Positions 1 to 7,057 of a stretch of DNA of 14,436 nt are shown here, one piece after another (within the stretch, counting starts at the first letter, position 1; every line of letters starts with the position of its first letter). The translations under genes and the position numbers were made by a program. Source of the stretch: Thermoleophilaceae bacterium (GTDB lineage: Bacteria; Actinomycetota; Thermoleophilia; Solirubrobacterales; Thermoleophilaceae); contig JACCUC010000323.1 of NCBI GenBank assembly GCA_013812065.1, positions 1 to 14,436 of the forward strand, in the 5' to 3' direction. The notes under the pieces are model-generated. The model made no database searches, had not been told where the DNA came from, and saw nothing but the letters and a program-made list of their open reading frames with translations.

Positions 1-866
1 GGCTGGGGAGCTTGCTCGACCTCCCAGCGCAGGCCCTCGCCCCACAGCTCCGCCACTCGCTCGACGATGTATCGAACCGTTCGCGCGTCGCCGTCCGAGG
101 GGCCGAAGTTCCAGCCGCCGGCGAGCGAGATGTCGCCCCAGAGCCGCTCGGCGAGCAGGAGGTAACCGCTCAGCGGGCTGAGCACGTGCTGCCACGGACG
201 CATCGCTCCGAGATTGCGGACCGCCACTACCTGTCCCCGGCTCGCTCCTCTCATCAGGTCGGGGATCAAGCGATCCTCGGCGAAGTCGCCGCCTCCGATG
301 ACGTTTCCGGCCCGAGCCGAGGCGATGCGCGGGCGGTCGCCGTCAGCGAACGAGGCGCGGTAGGCGGAGGTGATGAGCTCCGCACAGGCCTTGCTGCTGC
401 TGTAGGGGTCGCGACCCCCCAACGGCTCGTGCTCGCGGTAGCCCCACACCCACTCGCGGTTCTCGTAGCACTTGTCGGTCGTGACGTTGACGAAGACCCG
501 GACGTCGCCGGTGCGCCGCACCGCCTCGAGCACGTTGACCGTGCCCATCGTGTTCACCTCGTAGGTGAGCACCGGTGAAGCCAGGGAGCGCCGAACGAGC
601 GACTGAGCGGCCAGGTGGAAGACCACCTCGGGCCGCTCCCGCTCCACGACCCGAAGGACAGCCTCGGGCTCGCGGATGTCGCCCGCGACTGAGCGCATCT
701 GCGTCCGCATGCCCGAGAGGTCGAACAGGGCGGGGTCGGTGGGCGAGCCCTCCGAGAATCCGACCGGCTCGGCACCGAGGCTGGCGAGCCAGAGGCAAAG
801 CCAGCTGCCCTTAAAGCCCGAGTGCCCGGTCACGAGCACCCGCTTGCCGCACCAGAAGGAGCTCAC
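1..866 (-). CDS. rfbG: CDP-glucose 4,6-dehydratase (3' end cut by window edge)
   Basis: It converts CDP-D-glucose to CDP-4-keto-6-deoxy-D-glucose with tightly bound NAD+, in the cytoplasm, and is the entry point to CDP-linked deoxy- and dideoxyhexoses. Reading the minus strand from GTG at 866 gives 288 residues before the left edge; the family is usually about 355-360 aa, so roughly the last 70 are missing. Visible signatures are the Rossmann motif VTGHSGFKGSWL (residues 12-23, a hallmark of this family), the HLAAQSLVRRS segment (84-94), the catalytic TTDKCYENREW block (129-139), the Tyr155/Lys159 pair in DPYSSSK, and a GNVIGGGDF segment. The GTG start overlaps the stop of the upstream cytidylyltransferase gene as GTGA (863-866), so translation is probably coupled. 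No ATG-initiated version of this frame exists near the start, and GTG 866 is the natural choice. The other SDR dehydratases (dTDP- or UDP-type) are less likely because of the HSGFKGSW and DKCYENREW motifs. Confidence 0.95.
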   Translation of the reverse strand, partial: MSSFWCGKRVLVTGHSGFKGSWLCLWLASLGAEPVGFSEGSPTDPALFDLSGMRTQMRSVAGDIREPEAVLRVVERERPEVVFHLAAQSLVRRSLASPVLTYEVNTMGTVNVLEAVRRTGDVRVFVNVTTDKCYENREWVWGYREHEPLGGRDPYSSSKACAELITSAYRASFADGDRPRIASARAGNVIGGGDFAEDRLIPDLMRGASRGQVVAVRNLGAMRPWQHVLSPLSGYLLLAERLWGDISLAGGWNFGPSDGDARTVRYIVERVAELWGEGLRWEVEQAPQ

Positions 867-1633
867 CAGTGCCGGATCCACGGCGCGCGCCCGGAGTCCC
901 ACAGCTCCTGCAGGTGCTCCTTGTCGCGCAGGGTGTCCAAGGGCTGCCAAAAGCCGGTGTGGCGGAAGGAGGACAGCGACCCGGCCGCCGCGAGCTCCTC
1001 GAGGGGCTCGCGCTCCCAGACGGTCTCGTCTCCATCGATGAGCGCTCCCACTCGGGGGGAGAGCACGAAGAAGCCGCCGTTTACCCATCCACCGTCGCCC
1101 CGGGGCTTCTCGCGGAAACTTCGGATCCGGTCCTCTTCGAAGTCGATCGCGCCGAAGCGGCCGGGCGGCTGTACCGCCGTCGCCGTGGCTATCGTGCCCT
1201 GGGCCGCATGAAAGCCCAGCAGGGCAGAGACGTCCAGGTCAGCGACGGCATCTCCGTAGGTAAGGCAGAAGTCCTCCTCGCCGACGAACCCGAGCACGCG
1301 CTTGAGCCTTCCGCCGGTCATCGTCGACTCGCCGGTATCGACCAGCGTGACCCTCCATGGCTCGGTGCTGCTCTGATGGACCTCCATCGCGTTGCGGGTC
1401 ATGTCGAAGGTCACGTCGCAGGTGTGCAGATAGTAGTTGGCGAAGAAATCCTTGATGACGTAGCCCTTGTGGCCCAGGCAGATGACGAACTCGTCGATCC
1501 CGTGGGCCGAGTACGTCTTCATGATGTGCCAGAGGATCGGCTTGCCGCCGATTTCGACCATCGGCTTGGGCCTGATCTGCGTCTCCTCGCTGAGGCGAGT
1601 GCCCTCGCCGCCGGCGAGGATCACGGCCTTCAT
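863..1633 (-). CDS. rfbF: Glucose-1-phosphate cytidylyltransferase
   Basis: It makes CDP-D-glucose and pyrophosphate from CTP and alpha-D-glucose 1-phosphate, supplying the dehydratase encoded directly downstream. The 256-aa product matches the family's usual length (about 257 aa). It opens with the nucleotidyltransferase signature AGGEGTRLSEETQIRPKPMV (residues 7-26) and EIGGKPILWHIM, followed by the family-typical GIDEFVICLGHKGYVIKDFF and NYYLH stretches; the TQIRPKPMVEIGG form marks the CDP-glucose branch rather than RmlA. The ATG at 1633 is preceded by GAGG with a 5-base spacer, a good ribosome binding site. The stop (863-865) overlaps the next gene's GTG. The pair forms a short minus-strand operon pointing away from the transketolase operon. 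No clear promoter could be chosen in the 5' region. Confidence 0.96.
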   Translation of the reverse strand: MKAVILAGGEGTRLSEETQIRPKPMVEIGGKPILWHIMKTYSAHGIDEFVICLGHKGYVIKDFFANYYLHTCDVTFDMTRNAMEVHQSSTEPWRVTLVDTGESTMTGGRLKRVLGFVGEEDFCLTYGDAVADLDVSALLGFHAAQGTIATATAVQPPGRFGAIDFEEDRIRSFREKPRGDGGWVNGGFFVLSPRVGALIDGDETVWEREPLEELAAAGSLSSFRHTGFWQPLDTLRDKEHLQELWDSGRAPWIRHW

Positions 1634-2071
1634 GGGTACCTCGGGGCGCCCGAGGCGGACCCGTCTTGCGCTCGTGCCCCCGCGGGTCCTCGACCACCCG
1701 CCCGGGCACTGGCCTGCGCTCCGCCACGCACGCCTGAGAGCTTAGCCACAGGCTCGTCGCCTGACTCGTCGTGAGTCGGGGTCTTATAACCGGAGGTGGG
1801 TTCTATGCGATGTTCCGCCCGACCGCGAGGAGACCCTTCTCTGGTAGGCCCAGGCGCGAGTGAAACCCGGGGCTCGCGTTCGTCGGCCTCTGCCACGTCG
1901 TTGATCTGACTTAGTAGATCGGCGGCGGGTCCGTCGCGGCCTCGTGAGGCGCTAGGCTCGCCGCTTGGGTAACATGGGTACCATCCGTGAGACACTGCGA
2001 CGATGGCTGTCCACTGCTGGAACGCACCCGACGGATCAGCCAGTGCAAGAGAAAGAGAATGGCCCCGCAGA
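1634..2071. other. Non-coding gap upstream of rfbF
   Basis: These 438 bases hold no gene I can support. On the minus strand this is the leader and promoter region of rfbF, and it contains two small inverted repeats: GACTC-n5-GAGTC (1762-1776) and a GCCTG/CAGGC pair just beside it. Long open frames on both strands lack recognisable domains and look like high-GC shadows. On the plus strand a 42-codon ORF begins at ATG 1974, downstream of a TAGGCT box (1953-1958), and stops at 2102. Its product starts MGTIRETLRRWL, resembles nothing I know, and runs into the transketolase relic in another frame. It may be the debris of a gene start. Confidence 0.5.
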
Positions 2072-2340
2072 GACGCGGCGATCGTGGCGTCTGGTGGCAT
2101 GACAGCGGAGGCCGTCGAGGCGGTGGAGTGGCTGATGCAGGTACGGTCGGGGTGGTCGCGTCGGCCGCGCCTGCCCCCCCGGCGACGAAGACACGCTGCG
2201 TGACGGGGGCATCGGGTCGCTCATCAGCGAAGTGATGGTCGAGCGGCGGCTCGACCATGTCGCGTGCTGCGGCAGCGCACATGATCATCCTGCCGCGAGG
2301 CGAGACCGGCAGCCCGGGGTTCACGCGCCCGAAACGTGGT
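2072..2340 (+). pseudogene. Decayed fragment of a transketolase C-terminal subunit gene
   Basis: The plus strand carries, in three successive frames, pieces that line up in order with residues about 183-288 of the intact transketolase C subunit at 3281-4204. Frame one reads DAAIVASGGMTAEAVEAV (2072 onward), against DVAILAYGSMAAEAVEAM. A shifted frame reads GTVGVVASAAPAPP, against STVGVVASLAPPP. Another reads GSLISEVMVERRL, against GSLVSEVVAERGL. After a further shift comes ILPRGETGSPGF (from about 2287), against TLPRGQTGSPAF. One short deletion (about 14 bases) lies after the MTAEAVEAV block, and about 45 bases are missing before GSLISEV. The pieces fall in the transketolase C-terminal domain only; no N-terminal or pyrimidine-binding part is visible upstream. 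The match is clear but diverged, so this is an old copy or the remnant of a different allele, not a recent tandem duplication. It cannot be translated as one protein. Confidence 0.85.
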
Positions 2341-2437
2341 CCTTTCCCATCCCCCTGCATGCTGAGCTGCTCGACCAGACGGACTACTTCTATTCGCCGC
2401 GAAGGCTAGCCTCCGCTGAATGAGCCGTGGGCAGGGC

Positions 2438-2443
2438 TAGAGT
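2438..2443 (+). promoter_or_regulatory. Probable -10 box of a leaderless promoter for the transketolase operon
   Basis: TAGAGT is followed by 8 bases (CCCATCCC) and then the GTG start at 2452. There is no Shine-Dalgarno sequence in between. The usual 6-8 base distance from a -10 box to the transcript start would put the first base of the mRNA at or beside the GTG, the arrangement of leaderless genes common in Actinobacteria. No convincing -35 box is visible about 17 bases upstream. The same layout recurs at 10581-10596. Confidence 0.55.
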
Positions 2444-2451
2444 CCCATCCC

Positions 2452-3270
2452 GTGCGAGCCGACCTTCGTACGATGGGCGCCGCCATTCGCCGGGCGATCA
2501 TCGAGCAGTCGTGCCGCGCGCACGTCGGCCACATTGGCTCCTGCCTCTCGATCGCCGACGTAATGGCCGCCCTCTACGGGGACACGCTTCGCACCGCCGG
2601 CCAAAATGACCCTGATCGTGACCGGTTTATTCTTTCGAAGGGACATGCGGCACTGGCGCTATACGCCGCGTTGCGGGAGGCCGGGCACCTTTCCGAGGAG
2701 GAGCTCGAGACCTACTGTGCGGACGGCACGGACCTGAGCGGACATCCGGAGCACGCCCTCGCGCCGGTGGAGTTCTCCACGGGCTCGCTCGGCCACGGGC
2801 TCTCGATCGGCGCGGGCGCTGCGCTCGGAGCCCGGCTGCGCGCCTCTCCGAGCCGGGTCTTCGTGCTGCTGAGCGACGCCGAGTGTAACGAGGGGTCGGT
2901 GTGGGAGGCAGCGATGTTCGCGGCGCACCACGGCCTCACGAACCTGATCGCCATCGTCGATGCGAACGGCCAGCAGGCGCTCGGCCGCACGAGCGACGTG
3001 CTCGATCTCGAGCCGCTGTCGAGGCGCTGGGCCGCCTTCGGGTGGGACGCGCGGGAGGTCGATGGCCATGACCCGGAGGGCCTGGCCCGCGAGCTGGAAG
3101 AGCTGAATGCCGGGCTCGGGCCACCCCACGTGCTCGTCGCCCGGACCATCTTCGGCAAGGGTATTTCCTACATGGAGGGCGAGATCCCCTGGCATTACCT
3201 GCCGATGTCTGAGGAGCAGTACGCCCAAGCGCTGCGCGAGCTGGACACAGCCGCTTCCGACGTTCAATGA
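2452..3270 (+). CDS. Transketolase, N-terminal (thiamine-diphosphate-binding) subunit
   Basis: This is half of a split transketolase-type enzyme. It binds the diphosphate end of thiamine diphosphate and should act with the next gene's product to move a two-carbon ketol unit, in the cytoplasm. The 272-aa length fits split N subunits. Visible features are the HVGHIGSCLSIADVMAALY start of the PP domain (residues 24-42), the LSKGHAALALYA motif (61-72), the GSLGHGLSIG substrate/cofactor loop (111-120) and the metal/cofactor motif SDAECNEGSVWEA (141-153), ending at the DANGQQ Asn (172). The canonical GDG is SDA here; Asp142 and Asn172, the metal ligands, are kept. The GTG at 2452 sits 8 bases after TAGAGT. 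It is the first gene of a five-gene operon, and its stop is 10 bases before the C-subunit start. The context of sugar-nucleotide genes suggests surface-sugar synthesis rather than the pentose phosphate pathway (inference). Confidence 0.93.
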   Translation: MRADLRTMGAAIRRAIIEQSCRAHVGHIGSCLSIADVMAALYGDTLRTAGQNDPDRDRFILSKGHAALALYAALREAGHLSEEELETYCADGTDLSGHPEHALAPVEFSTGSLGHGLSIGAGAALGARLRASPSRVFVLLSDAECNEGSVWEAAMFAAHHGLTNLIAIVDANGQQALGRTSDVLDLEPLSRRWAAFGWDAREVDGHDPEGLARELEELNAGLGPPHVLVARTIFGKGISYMEGEIPWHYLPMSEEQYAQALRELDTAASDVQ

Positions 3271-3280
3271 GGACAGGCAC

Positions 3281-4204
3281 GTGAGACGGGCCTTCGTTGA
3301 GTCCCTTGTCGAGCTCGCCGAGCGGGACGACTCCGTGGTCCTCCTCACTGGCGACCTGGGCTACACGGTGATCGAGCCCTTTGCGGAGCGCTATCCAGGC
3401 CGCTTCTTCAACGTCGGCGTGGCCGAGCAGAACATGATCGGCATGGCGACTGGGCTCACCTCGTTCGGCCTCAAGCCGTTCGCCTATTCGATAGCCACCT
3501 TCGCCTCCATGCGTGGGTACGAGTTCATCCGGAACGGCCCCGTGTTGCACGAGCTGCCGGTGCGGGTGGTTGGCGTGGGCGACGGCTTCGACTACGGTCC
3601 AAACGGGGCGACGCACTTCCCCCTGGAGGATGTGGCTCTCATGCGCGTCCAGCCCGGGCTCGCCGTGGTCGCGCCCGCCGATCCCGTCCAGACCCGCTCG
3701 GCCATGCTCGCGCTGGCGGACCTCCCAGGGCCCGCCTACATCAAGCTCGGCAAGGGTGGGACCCCCGTACCAGGACTCGAAGGCCGCTTTCGGCTCGGTC
3801 GCACAGAGTTGATCGGCGATGGTGAGGATGTCGCGATCCTCGCCTACGGCAGCATGGCCGCGGAAGCCGTCGAGGCAATGAGCCTGCTCGAGGCAGAGGG
3901 AGTCCGCTCGACGGTCGGGGTGGTCGCCTCGCTCGCGCCTCCGCCCGTCGAGGATCTGGCGGAGCTGCTCGACCGCGTCCCGCTCGCCATCGCCCTCGAG
4001 GCGCACTACCTGACCGGCGGGCTCGGCTCGCTGGTGAGCGAAGTGGTGGCCGAGCGGGGGCTCGCGTGCCGGGTAATCCGGCAGGGAATGGCCACATTGC
4101 CCCGTGGGCAGACGGGCAGCCCGGCGTTCATGCGGTCCCGCCACGGCCTCACCGCCCAATCCGTGGCGGACTCGGCCGTGACTGTGCTCGAGTCGACCCG
4201 ATGA
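3281..4204 (+). CDS. Transketolase, C-terminal (pyrimidine-binding) subunit
   Basis: This is the second half of the split transketolase, 307 aa from the chosen start. It carries the pyrimidine-binding domain and then the transketolase C-terminal domain. The NVGVAEQNMIGMATGL block (residues 44-59) contains Glu49, the residue that in this family activates the thiamine aminopyrimidine. YGPNGATHFPLEDVALMR is the substrate-channel motif with the family's G-x-TH-x3-ED pattern, here with one His replaced by Phe. The C-terminal domain includes DVAILAYGSMAAEAVEAM and LPRGQTGSPAF. The frame stays open well upstream inside the N-subunit gene, but GTG 3281 is favoured: GAGG lies 8 bases before it and the domain begins immediately (RRAFVESLVELA). 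The stop overlaps the next gene's ATG (ATGA, 4201-4204). A pyruvate dehydrogenase E1-beta or DXP synthase half is less likely given the THFPLED motif and the N-subunit partner. Confidence 0.92.
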   Translation: MRRAFVESLVELAERDDSVVLLTGDLGYTVIEPFAERYPGRFFNVGVAEQNMIGMATGLTSFGLKPFAYSIATFASMRGYEFIRNGPVLHELPVRVVGVGDGFDYGPNGATHFPLEDVALMRVQPGLAVVAPADPVQTRSAMLALADLPGPAYIKLGKGGTPVPGLEGRFRLGRTELIGDGEDVAILAYGSMAAEAVEAMSLLEAEGVRSTVGVVASLAPPPVEDLAELLDRVPLAIALEAHYLTGGLGSLVSEVVAERGLACRVIRQGMATLPRGQTGSPAFMRSRHGLTAQSVADSAVTVLESTR

Positions 4205-5238
4205 GCACGGTGGCCGGCGGGGCCGGCCGGCGTGAGCGGATCAGCGCTGTCATTGCCTGCTACCGGGACGCGCCGGCCATCCCGATCATGCACGAGCGTC
4301 TTACTGCGGTCTTCCGTGACCTCGGCGTGGACTACGAGATCGTGTTTGTCAACGACGGCAGCCCGGACGATAGTCGGGAGGTGCTAGGGGAGCTGGCAGC
4401 GCGCGATCGCCGCGTCGTGGCCATCACCCACACGCGGGCGTTCGGTTCGCAGAGCGCCTTCACAAGCGGGATGCGGCTGGCCACCGGCGACGCGGTCGTC
4501 CTGCTCGACGGGGATCTCCAAGATCCGCCGGAGCTGATCCCCGAGTTCGTACAAAAGTGGCGAGACGGCTACACGGTCGTCTACGGCGAACGCGTCGACC
4601 GGGAGGCCCACCGGGTGATGCGCTGGGCGTACAAGCTCTTCTATCGTCTCTTCAGGCGAGTGTCCTACTTGGAGGTGCCGGTCGACGCCGGGGACTTCGG
4701 CCTCATGGACCGGCGCGCCGTTGACGCGCTGAACCGGCTGCCGGAGAAGCAGCGATTCCTCCGGGGCCTGCGGGCGTGGGTCGGCTTCCGGCAGACGGGC
4801 GTCCCATACCGACGCCCCGAGCGCATGTTCGGCCGCAGCACCAACTCGCCGCTGAAGAACCTCGGCTGGGCGCGGAGAGCGATCGTCTCTTTCTCATACG
4901 CGCCGCTCGACTTCATCATGGTGGTTGCGCTCGTCGTAGTCGGCGCGTCGTTCGCGGCGCTCCTGGCGCAGATAGTCCTGAAGCTCGCCTTACCGACCGC
5001 CGCGCCGAGGGGAATCACCACGCTGGTGGTACTAGTGCTCTTCATAGGAGGAGTCCAGTTGCTGTGCCTGAGCATCATCGGCTCCTACCTCGCCCACATG
5101 TACGACGAGGTCAAGGCGCGCCCCGCCTACGTCGTCGACGAAATCCTGAACGCGCCGCCCGAGCGTTGGGCAGAGGCCGACGAGTCGGATAGAGGTGCCG
5201 TGCGGGCCGCCCGAAGGCGTCCCGGGAGCGTCTCTTGA
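4201..5238 (+). CDS. Family 2 polyprenyl-phosphate glycosyltransferase (GtrB/DPM1-like)
   Basis: It probably transfers a sugar from a nucleotide donor to a polyprenyl-phosphate carrier at the inner face of the membrane. The 345-aa product has an N-terminal GT-A domain: ISAVIACYRD (14-23), the nucleotide-binding FVNDGSPDDS (49-58), and the metal-binding D-x-D in LLDGDLQDPPE (Asp103, Asp105). The RFLRGLRAWVGF and RPERMFGRSTNSPLKNL segments follow, typical of the ArnC/GtrB/DPM1 group. Two hydrophobic helices near residues 237-262 and 273-297 end in a cytoplasmic tail, as in two-helix GtrB proteins. The frame is open upstream, but ATG 4201 overlaps the transketolase stop as ATGA and begins just before the catalytic domain, so it is the likely start. 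It is translationally coupled on both sides (TTGA overlap with the next gene). The sugar donor cannot be read from the sequence. Confidence 0.9.
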   Translation: MSTVAGGAGRRERISAVIACYRDAPAIPIMHERLTAVFRDLGVDYEIVFVNDGSPDDSREVLGELAARDRRVVAITHTRAFGSQSAFTSGMRLATGDAVVLLDGDLQDPPELIPEFVQKWRDGYTVVYGERVDREAHRVMRWAYKLFYRLFRRVSYLEVPVDAGDFGLMDRRAVDALNRLPEKQRFLRGLRAWVGFRQTGVPYRRPERMFGRSTNSPLKNLGWARRAIVSFSYAPLDFIMVVALVVVGASFAALLAQIVLKLALPTAAPRGITTLVVLVLFIGGVQLLCLSIIGSYLAHMYDEVKARPAYVVDEILNAPPERWAEADESDRGAVRAARRRPGSVS

Positions 5239-6239
5239 CCGGCCCGGGACGCGAAGGCGCCTCCCGGACTCTTGTTACTGGGGCCGGCGGCTTCGTGGGA
5301 GCGAACCTCGTCCGCCGCCTGGCCGCTGCCGGACACCAGGTGACCGCGGTAGTCCGTCCGGCGGGCGACCTCTGGCGGCTCGCAGCGCCCGGGGGCCTCG
5401 AGGGGGTCGAGGTCCGTCCGCTCAATCTCGTCGATGAGGGGGCCGTCGAGCGCGCGGTGAGCGAAATCCGTCCGCGGTGGGCATTCCACCTCGCCGCGCA
5501 CGGCGCCTACTCCTGGCAAACCGACGCTCAGCAGATCTTTCGGACCAACCTGCTGGGGACGGTCAACCTCGTGGAGGCTTGTCGCGCATCTGGCTGCGAG
5601 GCGCTTGTGCACGCCGGCTCGTCGTCGGAGTACGGGTTAAAGGACCACCCTCCCGACGAAGAAGAACCGCTCGAACCCAACAGCGAATATGCAGTAGCGA
5701 AAGCTGCGGCGACGCTCTACTGTCGACACGCCGCGCGGGAGGGCTCGATGCGCATCGTGTCGTTGCGGCTCTACTCGGTGTATGGGCCGTTCGAGGATCC
5801 GCGGCGCCTCGTGCCCACGCTGGCCGTTCGCGGCCTCCGCGGCGAGTGGCCCCCACTCGTGGACGCCGAGGTGGCGCGCGACTTCGTGGCCGTGGAGGAT
5901 GCGCTCGAGGCGTTCCTCCTCGCGGCGACCCGCCCCGGGCCGGCGCCCGGGGCGGTCTACAATGTCGGCACCGGACGGCAAACCTCCGTCCGGGAGATCG
6001 TGGAGGTGGCCCGCCGCGCGCTCGAGATCGAGGCCCAGCCCTACTGGGGAACGGCTCAGCGGCGGCGCTGGGACACGACGACCTGGGTAGCGAGCACGGA
6101 GCGCATCCGGCGGGAGCTCGGCTGGGAGCCCGGGATAGCGCTCGACCAGGGCTTCCGGCGCATGGCCGACTGGCTTCGCTCGACGCCGGAGGTGTGGCCA
6201 GCGTACGGAGTCGCGCTCCATCCTAAACTTGGTTCATGA
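5235..6239 (+). CDS. Extended-SDR nucleotide-sugar epimerase/dehydratase
   Basis: This is an NAD(P)-dependent sugar-nucleotide enzyme of the extended short-chain dehydrogenase family, 334 aa. The Rossmann motif TGAGGFVG (15-22) has the GxxGxxG pattern, and the active site shows Ser in HAGSSSEYG (126-134) with the catalytic Tyr152 and Lys156 in YAVAK. The C-terminal half has ARDFVAVEDALEAFLLAA, YNVGTGRQTSVREIVEVA and a final RMADWLRSTPEV typical of epimerase-like members. The general look (SSEYGLKDHP... with acidic stretch) recalls CDP-abequose/paratose synthase-like reductases and other O-antigen SDRs, so reduction at C4 of a CDP-keto-sugar is possible but unproven. It starts with TTG at 5235 inside a TTGA overlap with the preceding stop. 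No better ATG or GTG precedes the Rossmann motif. It ends with an ATGA overlap with the methyltransferase gene. Confidence 0.88.
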   Translation: MTGPGREGASRTLVTGAGGFVGANLVRRLAAAGHQVTAVVRPAGDLWRLAAPGGLEGVEVRPLNLVDEGAVERAVSEIRPRWAFHLAAHGAYSWQTDAQQIFRTNLLGTVNLVEACRASGCEALVHAGSSSEYGLKDHPPDEEEPLEPNSEYAVAKAAATLYCRHAAREGSMRIVSLRLYSVYGPFEDPRRLVPTLAVRGLRGEWPPLVDAEVARDFVAVEDALEAFLLAATRPGPAPGAVYNVGTGRQTSVREIVEVARRALEIEAQPYWGTAQRRRWDTTTWVASTERIRRELGWEPGIALDQGFRRMADWLRSTPEVWPAYGVALHPKLGS

Positions 6240-7057
6240 GCTGTCCCGATAGGAACGTGCGGCCCTTTGAGCGGGACATCCTCGTTCATGGCGGCTACCT
6301 CTACGCCGGTGACCAGCTGAGCGCTCGGCTCGCCAATGCTCGCCAGACCGAGGCGGTGCTGGCGGCGACCGACTTCGAGAACGCCCGCGTCATCGACATC
6401 GGCTGCGGAGACGGCACCTACACGCACGAGCTCGCGGCCCTCGCGCGCACCGCGCAAGTCCACGGCGTGGATCTCGCCGGCGAGGTTATCGAGGTGGCGC
6501 GCGCGAAGAGTGACGGTGACCATAAGGTGAGCTTCCAGGTGGCCAGCACATACGAGCTTCCGTACCCCCACGACGCATTCAACCTAGCCGTTCTCCGAAG
6601 CGTTCTTCACCACGTCGACCGGCCGGTCGACGCGCTCCGTGAGGCCTTCCGCGTGGCGCCGACCTTGGTCGTAGTCGAGCCAAACGGCCTGAATCCCGGC
6701 CTGAAGTTCAATGAGCGCTATTCCCAGTACCACGTCGAGCACGGCGAGCGGTCCTACTCGCCCCGGCAGCTCGACCGCTGGGTCGCCGCACTCGATGCTC
6801 GGGTAGTGCGGCGGCAGTGGGTCGGTTTCGTCCCGACGTTCTCGCCGGACTGGTACGCGCGGATGGCGAAGCGGGTAGAGCCGCTGGTCGAGCGGACACC
6901 CGGTGTCATGGCGCTCGGCTGCGCCCAGTACGTCTTCACGGCCAGCCGGGACCAAGCCGCTAGGCCGGAAGTTGCCTCCAGGCCACCGCCGCGAGGTTTC
7001 CGACGGGCAGCGTCAGCGCTACTGCGCCGACCCCAGCGCGGTCGAGCGCCGCGATAA
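6236..7057 (+). CDS. Class I SAM-dependent methyltransferase
   Basis: The 273-aa protein contains SAM-binding motif I VIDIGCGDGTY (52-62), an acidic post-motif HGVDLAG, a motif like FNLAVLRSVLHHVDRPVDAL and a following VVVEPNGLNPGLKFNE. This is the Methyltransf_11/25 type of class I fold. In this operon it may methylate a sugar or a glycan end, but the substrate is unknown. ATG 6236 overlaps the preceding stop (ATGA), so this is the fifth, coupled gene of the transketolase operon. The last 32 codons or so (ARPEVASRPPPRG... to the end) are Arg/Pro-rich and lie antisense to the end of the next, minus-strand gene (98-base overlap, 6960-7057). That tail looks unconserved and may be read-through sequence. 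No terminator is seen after it. Confidence 0.88.
   Translation: MSCPDRNVRPFERDILVHGGYLYAGDQLSARLANARQTEAVLAATDFENARVIDIGCGDGTYTHELAALARTAQVHGVDLAGEVIEVARAKSDGDHKVSFQVASTYELPYPHDAFNLAVLRSVLHHVDRPVDALREAFRVAPTLVVVEPNGLNPGLKFNERYSQYHVEHGERSYSPRQLDRWVAALDARVVRRQWVGFVPTFSPDWYARMAKRVEPLVERTPGVMALGCAQYVFTASRDQAARPEVASRPPPRGFRRAASALLRRPQRGRAPR

Noticed and set aside
1720..1760. CTCTCAGGC on the minus strand in the rfbF leader, reminiscent of a glycine riboswitch
   Set aside because: The accompanying conserved stretches of that riboswitch class (the GAAGGGGCAA-type segment and paired stems) are absent; a short chance match.
869..1774. 301-codon open frame on the plus strand
   Set aside because: It is antisense to the cytidylyltransferase gene, which has a complete signature and ribosome binding site.
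1630..2100. Minus-strand 156-codon frame upstream of rfbF
   Set aside because: It ends just inside the rfbF start, has no ribosome binding site that I can see and no domain, and it crosses the relic antisense. Some phrases look protein-like, but not enough to support a gene.
2936..4159. 407-codon open frame on the minus strand
   Set aside because: It is antisense to both transketolase subunits, whose cofactor motifs are intact; no domain is visible in it.
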